From Cohaesibacter sp. (GTDB lineage Bacteria > Pseudomonadota > Alphaproteobacteria > Rhizobiales > Cohaesibacteraceae): a stretch of DNA of 59,943 nucleotides. Both the position numbers and the translations under genes were made by a program. The DNA lies in assembly GCA_025800105.1 (NCBI GenBank), contig JAOXSG010000905.1, positions 1 through 59,943 of the forward strand, given 5' to 3'. Under the pieces are notes generated by a model that saw nothing but the letters and a program-made list of their open reading frames with translations, made no database searches and had not been told where the DNA came from. The stretch's first letter is position 1, and each line of letters opens with the position of its first letter. Shown piece by piece: positions 18,973 to 29,069 of this stretch.

Positions 18973-20261
18973 CAATGCATCAAACAACGCCCCCTCCGTC
19001 GCAACCTGCCAAATCACTTGGCTATCAAAGCACCAAATCAAAAACTGCCAGCCTCACCAAAAGCTGTCTGGATAAAGCCCTTGCCAAGCTGCTAAAGCTT
19101 TGCTTTGGCTCACTCAAATACGGACATTTGATCCTTCATTTGCCCGCAGGCACTTTGGTAGAATTGGGCCCAAAAACCACGCCATCCCATATTATACAAA
19201 TCGAGATCAGCTCCTATTCGGTCATCAAGGCCCTTTTGTCAGCCCATCCTCTGGCTTTGGCGGACAGCTATATCAAAGGCCATTGGCATTGCGCCGATTT
19301 AACCGCGCTTTTTATCCTGTTCCAAAAAAACCGCACCCTGCTCGATGGGTTGAGCGATAACGGCAAACTCACGGGCTTTTTTGCGCGCCTTTATCATGCC
19401 AGTCGCGCCAATACCAAAAAAGGCAGCCGCCGCAACATTCACGATCATTATGATCTGGGCAATGACTTTTACGCCCTGTGGCTGGATCCAACCATGAGCT
19501 ATTCCAGCGCCTATCAGCTCAAAGGCGATCAAATGGCCGATCTGGAGCAGGCACAAAAACGCAAATATGAGCATATTCTCAATCTTGCCCACCTCCCCCC
19601 AAATGCCAACCTGCTAGAAATTGGCTGCGGCTGGGGCGGCATGGCAGAGAGGGCCGCACAAAAGGGCCATAAGCTGCATGGGGTTACCCTGTCAAAAGAG
19701 CAATTAACCTTTGCCGAGCAGCGCCTTAAAAATCAACATCTGGACCATCTCGCCAGCCTCAGTTTGACCGATTATCGCGATATTGAAGGCAAAGGCCAAT
19801 ATGATGCCATCATCTCAATTGAAATGCTCGAAGCCGTCGGAAAAGAAAATTGGCCAACCTATTTCGCCAAAATAAGAGACTGCCTCAAACCCGGCGGCCG
19901 CGCGGTAGTGCAGGTCATTGTCATCGCCGATGAGCATTATGAACATTACAAAAACAATGTCGATTTCATCCAGCGTTACATCTTCCCCGGCGGTTTTCTG
20001 CCCTGCCCCAACAGCATGAAAGAACAAATCACCGCGCAAGGCCTGAAACTGGAAAGGGAAGAATATTTTGCCAGCGATTATCAGGCAACCTTGCATCATT
20101 GGCGCAAGGCATTTCTGAAAAACTGGACTGCCATCAAACCCTTGGGCTTTGACGAACGCTTCAAGCGCGTCTGGAATTATTATCTATGCTATTGCGAAGC
20201 TGGCTTTGCAGAAAAAAGCATCGATGTGGGATTTTTCGTCATTCAAAAACCCGACCAATAG
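18969..20261 (+). CDS. cfa: Cyclopropane-fatty-acyl-phospholipid synthase family methyltransferase
   Basis: A 430-residue SAM-dependent enzyme that adds a methylene carbon across the double bond of membrane unsaturated acyl chains. The SAM motif is LEIGCGWGGMAERA, with the family stretches SRRNIHDHYDLGNDFY and TMSYSSAY and the later FIQRYIFPGGFLP. It overlaps the DUF1365 gene by four bases, so oxidase, DUF1365 and synthase form one operon under the putative RpoE promoter. Membrane acyl-chain modification under oxidative stress is the simplest reading. The exact product (cyclopropane, furan or methyl-branched) cannot be told from sequence. Confidence 0.9.
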   Translation: MTMHQTTPPPSQPAKSLGYQSTKSKTASLTKSCLDKALAKLLKLCFGSLKYGHLILHLPAGTLVELGPKTTPSHIIQIEISSYSVIKALLSAHPLALADSYIKGHWHCADLTALFILFQKNRTLLDGLSDNGKLTGFFARLYHASRANTKKGSRRNIHDHYDLGNDFYALWLDPTMSYSSAYQLKGDQMADLEQAQKRKYEHILNLAHLPPNANLLEIGCGWGGMAERAAQKGHKLHGVTLSKEQLTFAEQRLKNQHLDHLASLSLTDYRDIEGKGQYDAIISIEMLEAVGKENWPTYFAKIRDCLKPGGRAVVQVIVIADEHYEHYKNNVDFIQRYIFPGGFLPCPNSMKEQITAQGLKLEREEYFASDYQATLHHWRKAFLKNWTAIKPLGFDERFKRVWNYYLCYCEAGFAEKSIDVGFFVIQKPDQ

Positions 20262-20290
20262 GCCGGGATATGGAAACGAAATTCACAAAT

Positions 20291-20734
20291 TTAAATACTG
20301 GCCCGGGACATAATGAAACGCACCAACGAGCCAATCACTGGCAATTTGCGATAAAATCCCCGGCCAGAATCCCAATAATCATAATGGGCACAGACTTTGG
20401 CATCTTCATCAAAATGCAACTCGCTCATACCACGCACAGACCAGTCCCCCAGCATGGCCTGATGACAGGTAAAATCCCAGCGCAAAAAGCACAATTTGTT
20501 CGACCACATCACGTCCAGAATGACAAAGCGGGGATCCTTCACATCATCAAACATTTTCTCCAGAACCCGCACAACATTCTCAGCTCCCACCACATCATTA
20601 AAAGGATCAATGAAATGAATGCGTGAACTGATCAGGGGCAAAATATCGCGCACCGTCTCAGGGCTTAAAGCCTCATAAAAATCAGCATAAGCTTTTGCAG
20701 TCTGCTGATAGCGATCATCATAGGGCACAATCAT
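20291..20734 (-). CDS. NTF2/SnoaL-like domain protein
   Basis: A 147-residue protein of the NTF2-like alpha-beta-barrel fold. The cues are a helical opening (YADFYEALSPETV), ISSRIHFIDPFNDVVG, then the strand-rich second half with ELHFDEDAKVCAHYDYWD. Members are small-molecule isomerases or hydrolases or merely binding domains, so function is open. ATG 20734 overlaps the SDR stop by four bases; the 27 codons upstream in frame lie inside the SDR gene. The pairing with an SDR and proximity to the RpoE-regulated operon resemble the gene neighbourhood seen in Rhodobacterales. The gene converges on the cyclopropane synthase gene. Confidence 0.78.
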   Translation of the reverse strand: MIVPYDDRYQQTAKAYADFYEALSPETVRDILPLISSRIHFIDPFNDVVGAENVVRVLEKMFDDVKDPRFVILDVMWSNKLCFLRWDFTCHQAMLGDWSVRGMSELHFDEDAKVCAHYDYWDSGRGFYRKLPVIGSLVRFIMSRASI

Positions 20735-21480
20735 GGGATAAGTTTCCTGCTCAACCAAAAATAAAGAGGATAAGGCAACAGACGCAAAATCTTCAGCCCC
20801 CAAACCATCGGCCACGGAAAGGCAATTTCAAACGCCCCTTTGCCAAGCTTTGCCATCACACAGCACGCCGCCTCATCCGCCGTCATTAAAAAAGGCATCT
20901 CAAACTTGTTTTTATCCGTCATGGGGGTCTTCACAAAGCCAGGATTGATCACACTCAAACCCAAACCGGAACGCTCAAAATCAGTCTGGAGCGTCTCACA
21001 CAAATTGATCAAAGCCGCTTTTGTTGGCCCATAAAGCGCCGCATTGGGCAACCCTCGATAGCCGCTTAAAGAGGCCATCACCGAAACATGACCATGCCCT
21101 CTTTCTTTCAAAATTGGCAACACAGCATCCAGCACCGCAATCAAGCCAAGATAATTGACGCTCATCTGACGGCTTGCCCGCTCATGAGACAACACATCCA
21201 ACCCGCCAGGCTCATAAATCGCCGCACAATAAACAATCAGATCAGGAAAAGACCCGCTCTGTTGGAGCATCTCAACAGCCGCAAAAACACTCTGCGGCTG
21301 TTCCACATCCAACGGCAAAACAGCCATCCTGTCATGCTGATCGGCCACATCTAGCAAAAGTTCAGGCCTGCGCGCAGAAATGCTCACCCGATGCCCGGCC
21401 AAACTATAACCGCGCGCCAATGCCGCCCCAATGCCGGTGCTGGCCCCGATAATCCAGATATGCTGATAAGAAAAATCCAT
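20731..21480 (-). CDS. Short-chain dehydrogenase/reductase
   Basis: A 249-residue classical SDR. The cofactor motif is GASTGIGAALARG (near residue 12), the catalytic serine sits in MASLSGYRG, and the YGPTKAA segment supplies Tyr and Lys of the YxxxK motif. The substrate is unknown. GAGAGG precedes ATG 21480, 45 bases after the sbcC end, so it may be co-transcribed with sbcDC; it is tightly coupled to the NTF2-like gene downstream. Confidence 0.85.
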   Translation of the reverse strand: MDFSYQHIWIIGASTGIGAALARGYSLAGHRVSISARRPELLLDVADQHDRMAVLPLDVEQPQSVFAAVEMLQQSGSFPDLIVYCAAIYEPGGLDVLSHERASRQMSVNYLGLIAVLDAVLPILKERGHGHVSVMASLSGYRGLPNAALYGPTKAALINLCETLQTDFERSGLGLSVINPGFVKTPMTDKNKFEMPFLMTADEAACCVMAKLGKGAFEIAFPWPMVWGLKILRLLPYPLYFWLSRKLIP

Positions 21481-21525
21481 AATTGCCTCTCGCTATGTTT
21501 GTTACGCAAAAGGCAGGCCAGCAGA

Positions 21526-24500
21526 TTACCCCATTTCACGGGCTTTGACATGCGATCCATTGGGCGTTTTTTCAATATCAAACCCGGCAGTGATCAAGGC
21601 CTTGACTTGCTCTGTATGGGAAATCAGCCCAACCGAGCGCTTCTCCCCGCAAAGCGAGCATAAACTGTCCAGCGCCACATCCAGCGTGTCTTCATCAAGA
21701 CTGCCAAAGCCTTCATCAATGAAAATCGCATCGAGCTTGATGCCGCCGCTTGTCTGCTCCACCACATCAGACAAACCAAGCGCCAGCGCTAAGGAAGCCT
21801 GAAATCCCTCGCCCCCGGACAGGCTTTTGGTCGGTCGCGACATCTGGGTATTGGCATCAAACACCACAATATCCAACCCGCGCTTGCCACGGCCACCGAC
21901 TTTCTCTTCTGGCCGATGCAAATGATAGCGCCCTGCGGTCATCGGGCCAAGGCGCAAATTGGCGGCAACCAAAACCTCATCCAGCATGGCAGCAACAGCA
22001 AAATCGGGCAGGCGAATGCGCAAATCATTATTGCCCATCATCAAATCAGCCATGGCCCCCAATGGTTTATAAGCCTCTTCAAGCGCGCCAATCTTGGCTT
22101 GCAATTGGTGCAATGCTGTCAAGATCTCACGTTTTTGCACAAGTTGAGTCTTTTGCTCCATCAAGGCATCACGCCCCTGCCGCAAAGCCTCTTGCGCGCT
22201 GGAAAGAGCCGCCTGTAACACCGCCAAATCCGGCATGACAGCCTCGCCAATGGCATCAGACAAACGCAGCTGCTCAGTTTTATTGCTGGCAACATCCTGC
22301 TCATGCTGAATAATGGCCTGCTCCAATTCCTCACTCTGCTCAAAATCCTTTTGCGCAGCCGCATAGCGCTCTTGGCTCAAAGACAGGCTGAGTAATTTCT
22401 GTTCAAACTGATCTCGCGCCTCCTCCACCAAGCTTTGCAAGCGTAAAAGAGCCTCTTGCAAGGTAGCATGCCCCTGCTCTGCGCCCGCCACTTGCAGCCC
22501 GGCCTGCTTTTCGCCCGACAAAGCCCGCTCCCATGCCCCATTGAGCTGATCCTGACGCGCTTTGGCCCGATTCAAAGCCTCTTTAAGACCCTGTCCATCC
22601 TGCCAGTCAGGCGGCACATCCTTCAACATGGTTTGCAACTCTGCTTGCAGCGCAGATAAGTCAACCTCATGCGCCGCCATACGGCTTTGCCCATGCTCAA
22701 CATATCTTTGGCATTGCGCAAAAGCGTCCTCAGCATTCTTTAAACGCAGATCCAAATCAACAAACCGTCGATCAGACTCATAAGTCTGCAAATCTTCTTT
22801 TGCTTTTGAAAGAGCAAGCTCTAACTCATCAACGCTCTGTTCCACAGGCTCCAGATCTTGCAAATGCGCCAAACGCTCATCGCGCAACAAACATGCCTTG
22901 CTCAAAGACAAGGAAGCAGACCGCTCCTGTTCTTGCGCCTTTTGCAAGGCTTGTTCGCTTTGAGCAAAGTCATCATGACGCCCCATGCGCACAACATCCC
23001 CAATGGCCGGGGCCGGATGATCCAAAGAGCCACAAACAGGACAAGCCGCACCATCCATCAATTTTTGACTGATATGCAAAATCTGCATCTCGCTCAAATC
23101 GCGCTCGGCCCTTTGGTGAAGGGCCTGCGCCTCTTTTAACGAAACAAGCACCTGCTCATGCATATCTTGCGCTTTTTTGGCCTCATACTCGGCTTGCTCA
23201 AAAGCCTTGCGGGCCTTGGCCCCTGTCTTTGCCAAACCTAGCTGATTTTCCAAAAAAGCTTTGGCTTTTTCTGCCTCAAACAAAGCCCGCTCATGCGCTG
23301 GACGCTCCGCTTGTAACGACCACAGCAAACGCAAATCTTGCTCAAGGCCCTGCTTTTGATCACCCAGTCTTTGCACATCCCGCTTGATAACGGATAGAGC
23401 CTGATTTGCCTCTTTAACAGAGGCATGAAGCGGGCCTGCCCGCTCCAAAATATCAAAAGCATGCTGACAATCGCGCACATGACGCGCAGCAAGCTCCCGC
23501 TCACCCTCCTGCTCTTTAATCCGCAGAACCTCTTTCAACGCCTTGTCATGCTGTGCCTGAGAGAGCGTCAAAGCATCTTGCGCCTCTTTTGCCCGCACGC
23601 GCCCATCTTGCAAATCAGCTTCGGCCCGCTGCCAAACCATCTCCAACGGCAAGGCTTTTTGCCCCAGCTTGGCCAAGGCAAGCCGATCCTTGTAAGCAAT
23701 TATAACATCAACCTGTTCCAGCAGCTGACGCTCCCGCTCCTGTGCCTGTTCCAAAGCTGCAAAAAAATCGGCCAGTTTTTGCGCATCAACAAGCCCTTGA
23801 TGCTGCACTTCAACGCTTTTTTCTAAAGCCTGCATCTCATCAGACAGGGTTGTGATGGCTTGTTCTTGTGTTTCAATCTCACTAATAAAATCAGCTTCAG
23901 CCGCATAACCACTTTCAGCCAATTTCGCCTCACGCAGCAAACGCTGATCTTGAATGGCGCGCTTTTGGGCACTGGCTTTGTCTTTGGCCCGGAGCATGAT
24001 CCGATCATAAAAAGACACATCAAAAAGCCGTTTTAAAATCAGCGCCCTGTCATCAGATTTGGCCGTTAAAATACGCCGAAACTCTCCTTGCGGCAGCAAA
24101 ACAATCTGGCGAAACTGCGCCGCATCATAGCCCAGCAACGCCCGAATCTGTTGATCCACAATCGAAACCTTTTTCTCAGCCAAAACGTCACCGGAAAAAT
24201 CGTCCGTCAAATCCTCAATCGCCAAACCACTGGCATCAAACAAATAAGCTTCATGGGCCTGCGTGGTGAAACCACCGCCACGGCTGGCAGGCCTCTGCTG
24301 GGTCGGAACACGCCTTGCCACATAACGTTTGGGGCCAAGATCAAACACCAATTCCACAAAGGTCAGCACGCTCGGATCAGCATAATGGGAAATCATATCC
24401 TCAGCCAAACGCTCATCCCCGGATGCAACACCAAAGAGCGCAAAAGAAATGGCATCAAAAATCGAGGTTTTCCCAGCCCCTGTCGGGCCATAAATCCCAA

Positions 24501-24591
24501 ACACACCGGCATCGAGAACAGGTTGAAAATCAATCACTTCCCGCCCGGCATAAGGGCCAAAAGCTTGCAAGGTCAAACGAACGGGACGCAT
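21526..24591 (-). CDS. sbcC: Exonuclease SbcC (Rad50-like ATPase subunit)
   Basis: A 1021-residue SMC-like protein that, with SbcD, cleaves DNA hairpins and protein-blocked ends. Walker A is GPTGAGKTS (near residue 35). Long charged coiled coils follow on both sides of a zinc-hook CPVCGSLDHP near the middle. The C-terminal lobe has the signature SLSGGEGF and Walker B FIDEGFGSLDEDTLD. Its ATG shares one base with the sbcD stop (TGATG), so the two are co-translated. Confidence 0.95.
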   Translation of the reverse strand: MRPVRLTLQAFGPYAGREVIDFQPVLDAGVFGIYGPTGAGKTSIFDAISFALFGVASGDERLAEDMISHYADPSVLTFVELVFDLGPKRYVARRVPTQQRPASRGGGFTTQAHEAYLFDASGLAIEDLTDDFSGDVLAEKKVSIVDQQIRALLGYDAAQFRQIVLLPQGEFRRILTAKSDDRALILKRLFDVSFYDRIMLRAKDKASAQKRAIQDQRLLREAKLAESGYAAEADFISEIETQEQAITTLSDEMQALEKSVEVQHQGLVDAQKLADFFAALEQAQERERQLLEQVDVIIAYKDRLALAKLGQKALPLEMVWQRAEADLQDGRVRAKEAQDALTLSQAQHDKALKEVLRIKEQEGERELAARHVRDCQHAFDILERAGPLHASVKEANQALSVIKRDVQRLGDQKQGLEQDLRLLWSLQAERPAHERALFEAEKAKAFLENQLGLAKTGAKARKAFEQAEYEAKKAQDMHEQVLVSLKEAQALHQRAERDLSEMQILHISQKLMDGAACPVCGSLDHPAPAIGDVVRMGRHDDFAQSEQALQKAQEQERSASLSLSKACLLRDERLAHLQDLEPVEQSVDELELALSKAKEDLQTYESDRRFVDLDLRLKNAEDAFAQCQRYVEHGQSRMAAHEVDLSALQAELQTMLKDVPPDWQDGQGLKEALNRAKARQDQLNGAWERALSGEKQAGLQVAGAEQGHATLQEALLRLQSLVEEARDQFEQKLLSLSLSQERYAAAQKDFEQSEELEQAIIQHEQDVASNKTEQLRLSDAIGEAVMPDLAVLQAALSSAQEALRQGRDALMEQKTQLVQKREILTALHQLQAKIGALEEAYKPLGAMADLMMGNNDLRIRLPDFAVAAMLDEVLVAANLRLGPMTAGRYHLHRPEEKVGGRGKRGLDIVVFDANTQMSRPTKSLSGGEGFQASLALALGLSDVVEQTSGGIKLDAIFIDEGFGSLDEDTLDVALDSLCSLCGEKRSVGLISHTEQVKALITAGFDIEKTPNGSHVKAREMG

Positions 24592-25748
24592 CAGCCAAGC
24601 TCCCCTTTTGCAGCAAAGATATGCCCAGCCTCATCCAGCAAATTATGCACAATCGCCTCTTCTTCGCTATCCATGCCCTCACTGCGCACAAAGTCAACAA
24701 ATTCGCCAATGACATTTAAGGGATCACTTAATTTGGACCGCGCCCGCCCGGCTTTGCCCGGCACCATATCCTCGCGTCTTTCACGCACAATCTGCAAAAT
24801 ATTGGGATAGAAGGGTCGCAATTGACCAATCGGATCCACCAAACCGCCTTTATCCAGCAAAATGGCCTGCAAAAAATCATCACTTGGATTGGATTGCGCC
24901 TCAACCAGCAAATCAGCCAAAAGCCCGCGCACCTGCCGCACCTGCCGCAAAGGCGTCAAGGGCACCTGCTCACAGTGGCAAACGCCCTCACCATCCAATT
25001 CAACCAGCGTAAAACTTTTCTGGCTTCCCGCTTCATCAAAATCAAAAACCAGCGGGGAGCCACTATAGCGGATTGTCTGCTTTGTCACCATTTGCATGCG
25101 ATGCAAATGACCCAGCGCCACATAACAGGCCCCCTCAAACAAATGGCTGGAGACCGTCTCAACACGCCCAACCGCCAAAGGCCGCTCGCTATCACTGGTC
25201 AAACCGCCTGTGACAAAAGCATGGGCAGAGACGACCCAACGCGCCCCATCGGGGACAGAGCGGCGGGCGGCCTGCAATTCTGCCCGCAAAACATCTTCCG
25301 GCGTCTGCAACGTCTCATCGCCAAAAACCTTACGGGCGGCATAGATCTCGCCATAAGGCACCGCAGAAAATGCCACTGGGCCATAAGCATCTTCCAACAG
25401 CAAAACAGGCTCATTGGCCAATAATGGCCCACGCACCAAAAGACGCCGCCGATCCAGCAACCGCTCAAACACCCCCAACCGATGACCAGAATCATGATTG
25501 CCAGCCATGGCAACCACGGCGGCATTGGTCTCAGCATAAACCCGTTCCAGAAAGAGACGAAAAAGCGACACCGCCGCCTCTGGCGGAGAGGGCTTGTCAT
25601 AAATATCGCCAGCAATGATCACCACATCAATCGCATGGGCTTTGATGGCCTCAAACATCTGATCAAGAATATAACGCTGATCGTCCAGCAAAGACAAACC
25701 GCGCAGGCTCTTGCCCAAATGCCAATCCGCTGTATGCAGAAGTCTCAT
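24591..25748 (-). CDS. sbcD: Exonuclease SbcD (Mre11-like nuclease subunit)
   Basis: A 385-residue metallophosphoesterase nuclease, partner of SbcC in repair of hairpins and double-strand breaks. The metal motifs are visible in order: HTADWHLGKSL at residue 5, AGDIYDKPSPP near 46, AGNHDSGHRL near 83, SAHAFVTGG and ALGHLHRMQ. Length is normal. It is the first gene of the sbcDC pair. Confidence 0.95.
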   Translation of the reverse strand: MRLLHTADWHLGKSLRGLSLLDDQRYILDQMFEAIKAHAIDVVIIAGDIYDKPSPPEAAVSLFRLFLERVYAETNAAVVAMAGNHDSGHRLGVFERLLDRRRLLVRGPLLANEPVLLLEDAYGPVAFSAVPYGEIYAARKVFGDETLQTPEDVLRAELQAARRSVPDGARWVVSAHAFVTGGLTSDSERPLAVGRVETVSSHLFEGACYVALGHLHRMQMVTKQTIRYSGSPLVFDFDEAGSQKSFTLVELDGEGVCHCEQVPLTPLRQVRQVRGLLADLLVEAQSNPSDDFLQAILLDKGGLVDPIGQLRPFYPNILQIVRERREDMVPGKAGRARSKLSDPLNVIGEFVDFVRSEGMDSEEEAIVHNLLDEAGHIFAAKGELG

Positions 25749-25842
25749 AGCCCCTCACCAGTCAAGAAGTGTCCGCAAACACCATCACGCCTGCCTGTAT
25801 AGGATAAGCACCGACAGGAAGCGAGCCAAATGAGAAGGAAAG

Positions 25843-26289
25843 CTACATCGCCAAAAGCGAAACAAAAGCTGGACTGGAAAAAAGACGATCTCTTTTCTTT
25901 TCAGGCGGCTCAAAACCAAACATACCAAGCCCCAGCAATTCAGGCCGGCCATAACACCAGGCAATCAGGCAATTATAGGCCCGCAAATCAAAATAATCTG
26001 GAATGGCAAAACGGTGACGCCCCGATAAGGTGGCATAGGGTTTTTGAGAAGGCGAGACAATAGGCCCAATCCGGTTATGAACCGCAGCGTCAAAAATATT
26101 GGCCCTGCTCTGCTCGGCCTGATAATTCATCAAAACCCATCCCGGTGATGGCGACCCCTCAAAATGAAAATCATCCAGCGTTTCCAACCAGATGGTATCT
26201 TCATCTTCAACAAATCGAAAATGACCGGATAGCTGCGACTTGCCTTGGCTAAAAAACACACCCTCGGCAAGCACTTCATTGCTCTTCAT
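25843..26289 (-). CDS. Small DM13-like domain protein
   Basis: A 148-residue soluble protein. The run SGHFRFVEDEDTIWLE, an LDDFHFEGSPSPGWVLM segment and the later YNCLIAWC resemble the DM13 domain, a beta-sandwich with a conserved Cys that is proposed to take part in redox chemistry. The match is by eye only. No signal peptide is seen with ATG 26289, which has AGAGG at 8-base spacing and is preferred over the in-frame start at 26334. It stands alone between sbcD and the divergent subtilase gene. Confidence 0.6.
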   Translation of the reverse strand: MKSNEVLAEGVFFSQGKSQLSGHFRFVEDEDTIWLETLDDFHFEGSPSPGWVLMNYQAEQSRANIFDAAVHNRIGPIVSPSQKPYATLSGRHRFAIPDYFDLRAYNCLIAWCYGRPELLGLGMFGFEPPEKKRDRLFSSPAFVSLLAM

Positions 26290-26531
26290 AAAGCTGCCTC
26301 TTTCCGAGATTTTGTCGTTCAAAATATGACGCATTGATCAACACAAAATCCTAATAAAATAGGTAAACAAAAAATTAAAAAACCAAATCGCACTCCCTGC
26401 AACCATCCTGCACGAAATAACCAATAGCCTTCGTGAATCTTCCGCGAATTCGATAACTTAGAGCCATTGCGCATTTGACGTGGGCCTCGCTGCACTGCAA
26501 AGTCAAAGGGTCTTTTGTAAGGAGAGAGTTC

Positions 26532-28667
26532 ATGTCAGTCCCACAAAATGGCACCCAGCCAGCACCTTTTATTAACCCTTATATCGATTGGGCTTCGGAA
26601 CTGGCGAGCAGCAAAAACACCAATCAAGAAAAGCCGCTGTTCCATCCGGTTTTCATACGTGAAAAAGGCTCGTTCTTTGATCGGGAAAGCATTTTGCAAA
26701 GCATCAGCGACAAAAGTGACGCACAAGATTTGCTTGGCCTTTTTCTGACATCAAACCTGACCCAATTGCTCGACAAGGACGGCGAGGCAAATGGCCCGAT
26801 CGTCATGATCGAAGCACATGAGATTTTCACCGTCTGGACGGAATGGCAAACCCAACAAGGCATGTCTGACGATCAGACATTGCACACAGAATTGTTTGTC
26901 TATATTTCAAGTGATTTCATTGAACGCCTGCTCAATGGCGATCTGAAACGCTTTGAAAGAAAATTCGAAATTCTGGATATCGGCCCCGGCCTGTCCTTGA
27001 AAGCTGACTCAATTTCCATGGCGATGGCCCCTGACAGCGCCAAGAGCGATGGCCCCATCATGGCCGTGATTGACGACGGAATCGGCTTTCTGAACAAAAC
27101 ATTTTGCACAAGCGAAACCTCATCACGTTTCACCGCTTTCTGGATGCAGGCCATCGAAAAAACGTCCATCCAAACCTCCAACGTGCATCTTGGCCGCACA
27201 CTGGAAAAGAAGGAGTTGGACAAACTTTTGAAAAAGGTCGCCAAAGGCGAACGCGAAGATGACATTTATCGCGATCTGATGCGCGATATCGCACAGCCAG
27301 ACAGCCATCAAAGCCTGTCTTTTGCCTCCAGCCACGGCACTATGGTCGCCGATCTGGCCTTTGGCAAAAAAGGCGACTGTGTCGATGATCTGGATTTGCT
27401 TGGCGTTCAATTGCCGCCTGAAAGTGTCGAAGACACATCCGGCATGCGCTTTGCGCCTTATCTGGTGATGGCCGCCAGATGGATTCTGGCGCGCGCTCAT
27501 CTGATGGATGACGGCAAGGAACCACTTATTATTACGATTTCAATGGGTTTTCTCGCTGGCCCAAAAAACGGCACTCACTTTGTCGAATATGCGCTGGCAG
27601 AAAGCATTGAAAGGTGGCGGAAGATGACAGGTCGCAGGACTCACATTGTCTTCCCATATGGCAATAATTTTGAGACCAATCAGGTCGCAAAATTATGTCA
27701 TGGGGAGCCTTTGGGGGTTCTGCCCGACCTGTTAGAATGGATTGTGCTACCTGACGATCACACACCCAGCTATATCGAAATTCGCTCGCGGCCTGAACAA
27801 TTGGGCGATGCCTGCAAGAATTTTGATATCGATCTCCTCCCCTCAACCATGGTGGCTTTAAGAGCACCCAATGGGGAAACATTGATTGAAGGCCCCGCAC
27901 CAGAAGCAGGCAAGGCCATTGATCTGATGCTTGAGGGCGCCCTGATCGGTCGTCTTTATCATGTTGCTGCAAGGGAATTTGAAAAAGGCGTAACCCAGCC
28001 AGCCATGCTGGTTTTCTCCCTCGCTCCAACAGCCGATCTGGCTGATGGCGGCTTGCTGGCCCCAGCCGGTGCTTATGAGCTGGACGTTATCGACGCCTCT
28101 GGCTCACGTGAATTTGTTTTGCAAATTCAACGTGATGATACTCCTCCCGGTTATGTAAGCCGGGGGCGTCAATCCTATTTCGACAATATGAAAGCCCATT
28201 TGTGGAATCATAAATATCGTGATTATACCGGGCTGGGAGACGATGGCCCCATCACACATGAAGGCAGCAACAGCGCCTTGACAACGGCCCATCTGCTCCC
28301 CGGAACATTGGGCGACAGCATAGACAGCGTCGCCGCCGCAGAACAGGAAAGCGCAACAGAGCTGGTACCTGCCGGATATAGCGCACAAGGTGGCGACTGG
28401 TCAGGCAATCAGCCAAAACGCGCCCATATTGTGGAAGAAAGCCCATCTCTAATTGGTAAAATTGCCAGTGGCACTCTGTCCGGTTCCATCTCCCGCTTGA
28501 GCGGAACAAGCGCCGCAGCACCATTGGAAGCGCGTCATTTGGCCCTGATGGAAATAACCGGCAATGAGCCTGTCATCATTCCAGTTGCAGACAAAGACAA
28601 GGCCAGATTGGGCGATGGTATCATTGATACGCCAAACCCGCTGGAAACAGGTCAGGATAGATTCTGA
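26532..28667 (+). CDS. Atypical subtilisin-like (S8) serine peptidase
   Basis: A 711-residue protein with a full S8 triad: Asp181 in AVIDDGIGFL, His268 in SSHGTMVADLA and Ser660 in LSGTSAAAP. The N-terminal 170 residues are not a recognisable propeptide and there is no signal peptide, so it is either cytosolic or exported by a leaderless route. The His-Ser gap of about 390 residues is much longer than in secreted subtilisins and includes a beta-rich insert (about 400-560). ATG 26532 is preceded by GGAGAG. It is convergent with the His-rich PAP2 gene, and a SARP-like regulator lies beyond that. Substrate unknown. Confidence 0.85.
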   Translation: MSVPQNGTQPAPFINPYIDWASELASSKNTNQEKPLFHPVFIREKGSFFDRESILQSISDKSDAQDLLGLFLTSNLTQLLDKDGEANGPIVMIEAHEIFTVWTEWQTQQGMSDDQTLHTELFVYISSDFIERLLNGDLKRFERKFEILDIGPGLSLKADSISMAMAPDSAKSDGPIMAVIDDGIGFLNKTFCTSETSSRFTAFWMQAIEKTSIQTSNVHLGRTLEKKELDKLLKKVAKGEREDDIYRDLMRDIAQPDSHQSLSFASSHGTMVADLAFGKKGDCVDDLDLLGVQLPPESVEDTSGMRFAPYLVMAARWILARAHLMDDGKEPLIITISMGFLAGPKNGTHFVEYALAESIERWRKMTGRRTHIVFPYGNNFETNQVAKLCHGEPLGVLPDLLEWIVLPDDHTPSYIEIRSRPEQLGDACKNFDIDLLPSTMVALRAPNGETLIEGPAPEAGKAIDLMLEGALIGRLYHVAAREFEKGVTQPAMLVFSLAPTADLADGGLLAPAGAYELDVIDASGSREFVLQIQRDDTPPGYVSRGRQSYFDNMKAHLWNHKYRDYTGLGDDGPITHEGSNSALTTAHLLPGTLGDSIDSVAAAEQESATELVPAGYSAQGGDWSGNQPKRAHIVEESPSLIGKIASGTLSGSISRLSGTSAAAPLEARHLALMEITGNEPVIIPVADKDKARLGDGIIDTPNPLETGQDRF

Positions 28668-28714
28668 GACAAACGATCACATAGCTATAAATCAAATAGA
28701 TATGATAACAAACG

Positions 28715-28750
28715 GCCCTTCCCGGTTTTAAAAGACCGGGAAGGGTTCTT
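28715..28750 (+). terminator. Terminator after the subtilase gene
   Basis: An 11-bp stem (CCCTTCCCGGT with ACCGGGAAGGG) around an 8-base loop, followed by TTCTT, 50 bases past the stop. From here to 28888 I see no gene. Confidence 0.7.
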
Positions 28751-28888
28751 GACTATTCTGAGAGCGTGCCCAACAACGTAGCAGCCGTTTTGTTGGTCAG
28801 AATATAAGGGAAGGCTAGAAAGCGGTTTCATTGGCCAATCCCTTCGCCCGCAATTGAAGTCCCCACACAAAGTCAGTTGCATAGCACG

Positions 28889-28935
28889 CAAAAAAGAAGC
28901 CTGGATCATGATATGATCCAGGCTTCACTTTTTTA
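28889..28935. terminator. Bidirectional terminator between subtilase and PAP2 genes
   Basis: A perfect 13-bp stem (GAAGCCTGGATCA with TGATCCAGGCTTC) has T-rich runs on both strands just outside it, so it can stop transcription from either convergent gene. The remaining bases to 29069 show nothing else. Confidence 0.75.
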
Positions 28936-29069
28936 AAAATGGCTTGGTTATAAAACAGTCTTAGAAAAGGCTTAGGTTATTAAATTTCCGATACGCTTAC
29001 ATATCGATCAAACAGCAAGAGAGAGGAACCAAATCAGGAAATCTCAAAAGGCTCCGCGCCCTTACTATA

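Noticed and set aside
26475-26531. Upstream start for the subtilase as a signal peptide
   Set aside because: The 19 extra codons lack a hydrophobic core, and GGAGAG directly precedes ATG 26532.
28685-28909. 74-codon open frame between the subtilase and PAP2 genes
   Set aside because: It spans the terminator of the subtilase and lacks a ribosome site.
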